Shown here in pieces: positions 60,800 through 64,000 of a stretch of 64,000 nucleotides of DNA. Source of the stretch: Taibaiella sp965229095. GTDB lineage: Bacteria; Bacteroidota; Bacteroidia; Chitinophagales; Chitinophagaceae. The notes under the pieces are model-generated. The model made no database searches. It had not been told where the DNA came from and was given only the letters and a program-made list of their open reading frames with translations. Where the stretch lies: positions 3,968,001 to 4,032,000 of the forward strand of contig OZ245855.1 of the NCBI GenBank assembly GCA_965229095.1, read 5' to 3'. Positions within the stretch are counted from its first letter, which is position 1. Every line of letters begins with the position of its first letter. Both the position numbers and the translations under genes were made by a program.

Positions 60800-63700
60800 A
60801 TGAAACAAAAATTTACCTTAAAAAAAATTCCTGCCAGAAAGTTAACGGAATTTTCATTTGGATTAATGCTGTCGATGCTTGCGATGATGCTGCCGCTCAT
60901 CACAAAAGCGCAATACCCCGTAAGCAGTTATACGTTTACGCAAAGTAGCGGCACCTATACGCCGATTACGGGAGGCACTTTAATATCTGCTACTATTCCC
61001 GATTACCAGGCTTTCCCATCTATTACGCTGACTCCGGGTTTTAACTTTTGCGGTACGGTATATACCAATGCCTTTGTAACTGCAGATGGTTTGATTACCC
61101 TTGGAGGCACTACGGCAGCCAACACGACCAATGGTATTGCCAACGGCGGCGGCTCCAATATCCTGCTTTGCCCTTTTAACGCCGACATGATCGGTTCTTC
61201 GGCAAGCGGCGCCACCCCTAATATACGCTACGAACTGGTAGGTAACGAGCACGTTTTTCAATGGAACGATATATCCCGTTATCCTTCCTCTACCGACCGC
61301 TTCAGCTTCCAGGCCAGGCTGAATACGGTTACCGGTACTATCACTTATGTTTACTCTGTGACCTCTGTAGGAACTTCTTTAAGCTATCAACCTGTGATTG
61401 GTATCCGTACCGCCAATACTGCGGGTAACTGGCAAAACAGGACGGTGGGTACCGGTCCGGAAACCTGGGCTACGAGCCTTGCAGGAACGGCAACCACAAG
61501 CACACTTCGTTTTAGCAACAGCTCGCCTGCCAAGTTCCCTACTACCGGACAAACTTATGTTTATACACCGCCGCCACCTTGTAATACTTCTACCACTTTG
61601 CCTACAGCCGGTACTTGCTCGGCTACACCAGGCAGCCTGTGCCTCAGCGGTAACGTGACCTTGAACTTTACACCGGCTACCACTATGCCTGCTGTAACCG
61701 GTATTACCTACAAATGGCAGACTGCTACAGCTGCTGCCGGACCTTATACCGATATCGCCGGTGCCGTTACTACTGTACCTACTTATACGACCACCACTCC
61801 GATTACCGCCAGTGCTTACTTCAGGTGCGTGGTGTTGTGTAATGGTACAACCACCGTATTAACTTCTTCTGCAACCAGCCAGGTAGTGATCAACAATCCC
61901 GGTACGCCTACCGGTACTCCCGGCACCCGTTGTGGCCCAGGTACTGTTAGCCTGTCGGCAACAGGACCTGCCGGTACCACCTTACGCTGGTACGATGCTC
62001 CTACGGGAGGTGCTCCGCTGGCAACCGGCGGTAGTTTTACCACGCCTTATATTACGGCTACTTCCAACTTTTACGTATCTGCAGGTACCGCGCCTTCGCC
62101 CGCTACGGCTACTATAGGTGCAGGCGCCTTAACCCCTTCCTTCCAGTATGTGACTATGTTTGCCGGTGGCTGGGGTGGCTATAAGCACCAGTACCTGATC
62201 CGCGAAGCGGAAATGATTGCTGCAGGTATCCTGCCGGGATCGAACATAACCAGCATTGCCGTAGACAATGCAAACGGAACAGGAACTTATAACGGATTTT
62301 CTTTACGCCTGAAAAGTACGACCAGCACGGTGCTGACCTCCACTTTCGAAGCCGGTGCGCTGCCGGTGTTCGGACCCGTAAACTATGCCACCTCAGTAGG
62401 GGTTAATACCTTTACTTTGACCAGCCCTTACGTGTACACAGGCGGAAGCCTGCTGATCGAAACCTGCTGGAGTAACGGTACTACGTCCAATCCTTATTCT
62501 AACGTCAGGTACGATAATACCACTTACGCTTCTACGCACTACGCTTATGATGATCTGCAAACACCGGCTACGATCTGTGGAGGGCCTACTTATAACGGCA
62601 CTCCGGAAAATACCCGTCCGCAGTTCAAATTCGGTTACGATGGTTCCTGCCAGGGCAACAGGGTTGCGGTACTGGCTACAGTAACCACGCCTCCTGCCGT
62701 AACCAAAACCGCTCCTGCTATCGTATGTAACAATGCCATAGGACAGATCAGTGTGGCTTCCAACCCTATGACCAATTACACGACTTATTCCTGGACACCT
62801 AATACAGCAGACCTATATACCGATGCCGGCGCCACTGCTCCTTATACTACAGGTAGTGCCCCCACTGTATATTTTAAATCCAATGTAGCCGGACAGCATA
62901 CTTATTACCTGTATGCCACCAATGCTACTCCTGCCGCCTGTGCTTTTGCCGATACGGTAAAAATATGGGTACAGCCTGATTCTGTTACCATCCAGGCTTT
63001 CCCCGATACCCTTTGTGCACCTTCCGGTTCTACTACGCTTAAGCTGGTGCCTGCTACAAACTATGCGCCCAACAGTATCCAATGGCAGCAATCTACCGAC
63101 GGTATCACCTATACCGATATCACCGGTGCTACTGGCGTTACTTATACCACACCGACGATCACGGCCAACCGTTATTATAAAGCGCTGATTAAATCCAATA
63201 CTACAGGTACTAACTGCCAGGCTCCTGTAAAACTGATCGTAGTGGCCAATCCTACTTTACTCAGTTGGGCCGACAGCTTTAACTGCGGACCAGGTACTGT
63301 TACCCTCACGGCTACTGCCGGTGGTTATGGCAATGTAAGGTGGTATACCAGCCCTACAGCCAATACACCCGTAGGTTCGGGCAGCCCCTGGACTACACCT
63401 TACCTGGGTACTACTACCACTTACTATGTAGAGTCTGGTACAGGCGCTATACAACCTGCACCTACTTTCATCGGTAACGGTACACCAGCTACCTGGTGGG
63501 GTTACGTGCCTTATTTCGGTAGCTACTATGCCGCCAACAAAGCACAATGGCTGATCACTGCGGCTGAAATGCAGACAGCAGGCTTCTCTGCAGGTCTTAT
63601 TACCCAGATCGGCTTTGACGTAACCACTAAATCGGGTACTACCAATATCGCGAACCTGACCTATAGCATGAAATCTATTACGGGTTCTACATTGGGCGCT

Positions 63701-64000
63701 ACCTTCCATACGGGCTTGCAGCAAGTATTTGCAACAACGAACTACGATCCGGTAGCCAATACGGTTAATGTGCATACGCTTCAGAATGCTTTCTACTGGG
63801 ATGGTGTATCCAGCATTGTATTGGAAGAATGCAGCAGCAATCCTACCAACCAATATGGCTATACAAATGTGAAATACAATAACGGACCCAGTCTCTATTA
63901 CTATACCAGCACTGTTGGTGCTGCGCCTACTAACTGTACTGCGCCAGCAGGTACCTATTCTACCAATACAAGGCCTAATATCCGGTTAACCATGTTGGGC
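60800..64000 (+). CDS. Giant T9SS-type surface protein 3, 3' end outside window
   Basis: The frame is open from the ATG at 60800 (a closer-upstream ATG at 60794 adds two residues) to the last base, 1067 codons without a stop, so the C-terminus and sorting domain lie beyond the window. After a signal peptide (KLTEFSFGLMLSMLAMMLPL ... TKAQ) comes the same N-terminal domain as in protein 2 (YPVSSYTFTQSSGTYTPITG, GFNFCGTVYTNAF). CGPGTV-type Ig units follow, and two copies of the shared module (about 434-620 and 883 to the end; KHQYLIREAEMIAAGILPGS ... LLIETCWSNGTTS; KAQWLITAAEMQTAGFSAGL). Its DNA in parts closely resembles gene 2. It is predicted to be a T9SS cargo by homology to its neighbours; the type A domain itself is not seen. 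Confidence 0.82.
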   Translation, partial: MKQKFTLKKIPARKLTEFSFGLMLSMLAMMLPLITKAQYPVSSYTFTQSSGTYTPITGGTLISATIPDYQAFPSITLTPGFNFCGTVYTNAFVTADGLITLGGTTAANTTNGIANGGGSNILLCPFNADMIGSSASGATPNIRYELVGNEHVFQWNDISRYPSSTDRFSFQARLNTVTGTITYVYSVTSVGTSLSYQPVIGIRTANTAGNWQNRTVGTGPETWATSLAGTATTSTLRFSNSSPAKFPTTGQTYVYTPPPPCNTSTTLPTAGTCSATPGSLCLSGNVTLNFTPATTMPAVTGITYKWQTATAAAGPYTDIAGAVTTVPTYTTTTPITASAYFRCVVLCNGTTTVLTSSATSQVVINNPGTPTGTPGTRCGPGTVSLSATGPAGTTLRWYDAPTGGAPLATGGSFTTPYITATSNFYVSAGTAPSPATATIGAGALTPSFQYVTMFAGGWGGYKHQYLIREAEMIAAGILPGSNITSIAVDNANGTGTYNGFSLRLKSTTSTVLTSTFEAGALPVFGPVNYATSVGVNTFTLTSPYVYTGGSLLIETCWSNGTTSNPYSNVRYDNTTYASTHYAYDDLQTPATICGGPTYNGTPENTRPQFKFGYDGSCQGNRVAVLATVTTPPAVTKTAPAIVCNNAIGQISVASNPMTNYTTYSWTPNTADLYTDAGATAPYTTGSAPTVYFKSNVAGQHTYYLYATNATPAACAFADTVKIWVQPDSVTIQAFPDTLCAPSGSTTLKLVPATNYAPNSIQWQQSTDGITYTDITGATGVTYTTPTITANRYYKALIKSNTTGTNCQAPVKLIVVANPTLLSWADSFNCGPGTVTLTATAGGYGNVRWYTSPTANTPVGSGSPWTTPYLGTTTTYYVESGTGAIQPAPTFIGNGTPATWWGYVPYFGSYYAANKAQWLITAAEMQTAGFSAGLITQIGFDVTTKSGTTNIANLTYSMKSITGSTLGATFHTGLQQVFATTNYDPVANTVNVHTLQNAFYWDGVSSIVLEECSSNPTNQYGYTNVKYNNGPSLYYYTSTVGAAPTNCTAPAGTYSTNTRPNIRLTMLG

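Noticed and set aside
1..64000. tRNA, rRNA, CRISPR array, insertion sequence or prophage
   Set aside because: I looked through the gaps between genes and found no cloverleaf-like sequence, no regularly spaced identical repeats beyond those listed, and no transposase, integrase or phage structural gene.

Overview
The window looks like chromosome from a Bacteroidota bacterium, probably of the Chitinophagales/Chitinophagaceae. The signs are type IX secretion (T9SS) sorting domains of both type A (SVYPNP type) and type B (gliding-motility CTD), promoter boxes of the TAnnTTTG type, near absence of Shine-Dalgarno sequences, a grasp-with-spasm RiPP operon, a pinensin-type class I lanthipeptide precursor, a DUF2723 protein and many outer-membrane or lipoprotein-type products. 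I saw no rRNA, tRNA, transposase, prophage module or CRISPR array. Placement below phylum is inference.

Layout. Positions 1-9.9 kb hold the end of a surface polysaccharide (O-antigen/capsule-like) locus, all on the + strand: a Wzy-like polymerase cut by the window edge, two GT2 and one GT4 glycosyltransferases, a PIG-L deacetylase next to an LpxD-like N-acyltransferase, a NodU/CmcH carbamoyltransferase, and a sugar reductase/epimerase, a WecA/WbpL-type initiating transferase and a PglD-like acetyltransferase. Positions 10-16.7 kb are housekeeping: lpxB, a second LpxD-like gene, an RsuA-family pseudouridine synthase, a thioredoxin-like protein, adk, obgE and recO. A gene at 17.4-19.3 kb encodes a DUF4139 (MuiA-like) protein that carries a SusC-type TonB plug domain.

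Positions 19.4-25.1 kb hold the most distinctive locus. It is a grasp-with-spasm RiPP operon with two candidate precursors, an ATP-grasp maturase, a SPASM maturase, a C39-peptidase ABC exporter and a HlyD protein reduced to 173 residues. Three 9-bp direct repeats at an exact 20-bp period sit just upstream of its promoter. Positions 25.1-26.2 kb hold three very small genes between two copies of a ~110-bp direct repeat.

Positions 26.2-43.9 kb mix a type B T9SS cargo, truB, a rhodanese, a GH19-like lysin, dxs, a GNAT/dioxygenase pair, a class D beta-lactamase lipoprotein, a DUF2723 membrane protein, an outer-membrane barrel, yidC, tadA, a solitary class I lanthipeptide precursor and small lipoproteins. 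Positions 44.0-45.8 kb encode an ECF-type sigma factor followed by a protein joining an anti-sigma-like N-terminus, one membrane segment and a trypsin-like protease. Positions 46-51.5 kb hold a methyltransferase, two TPR proteins and a YfhO-like membrane protein. From 51.7 kb to the end lie three tandem paralogous giant T9SS surface proteins, the last cut by the window edge.

A ~210-bp element with imperfect terminal inverted repeats occurs twice in opposite orientation (16.9-17.1 and 34.0-34.2 kb). Strong hairpin terminators separate most transcription units.
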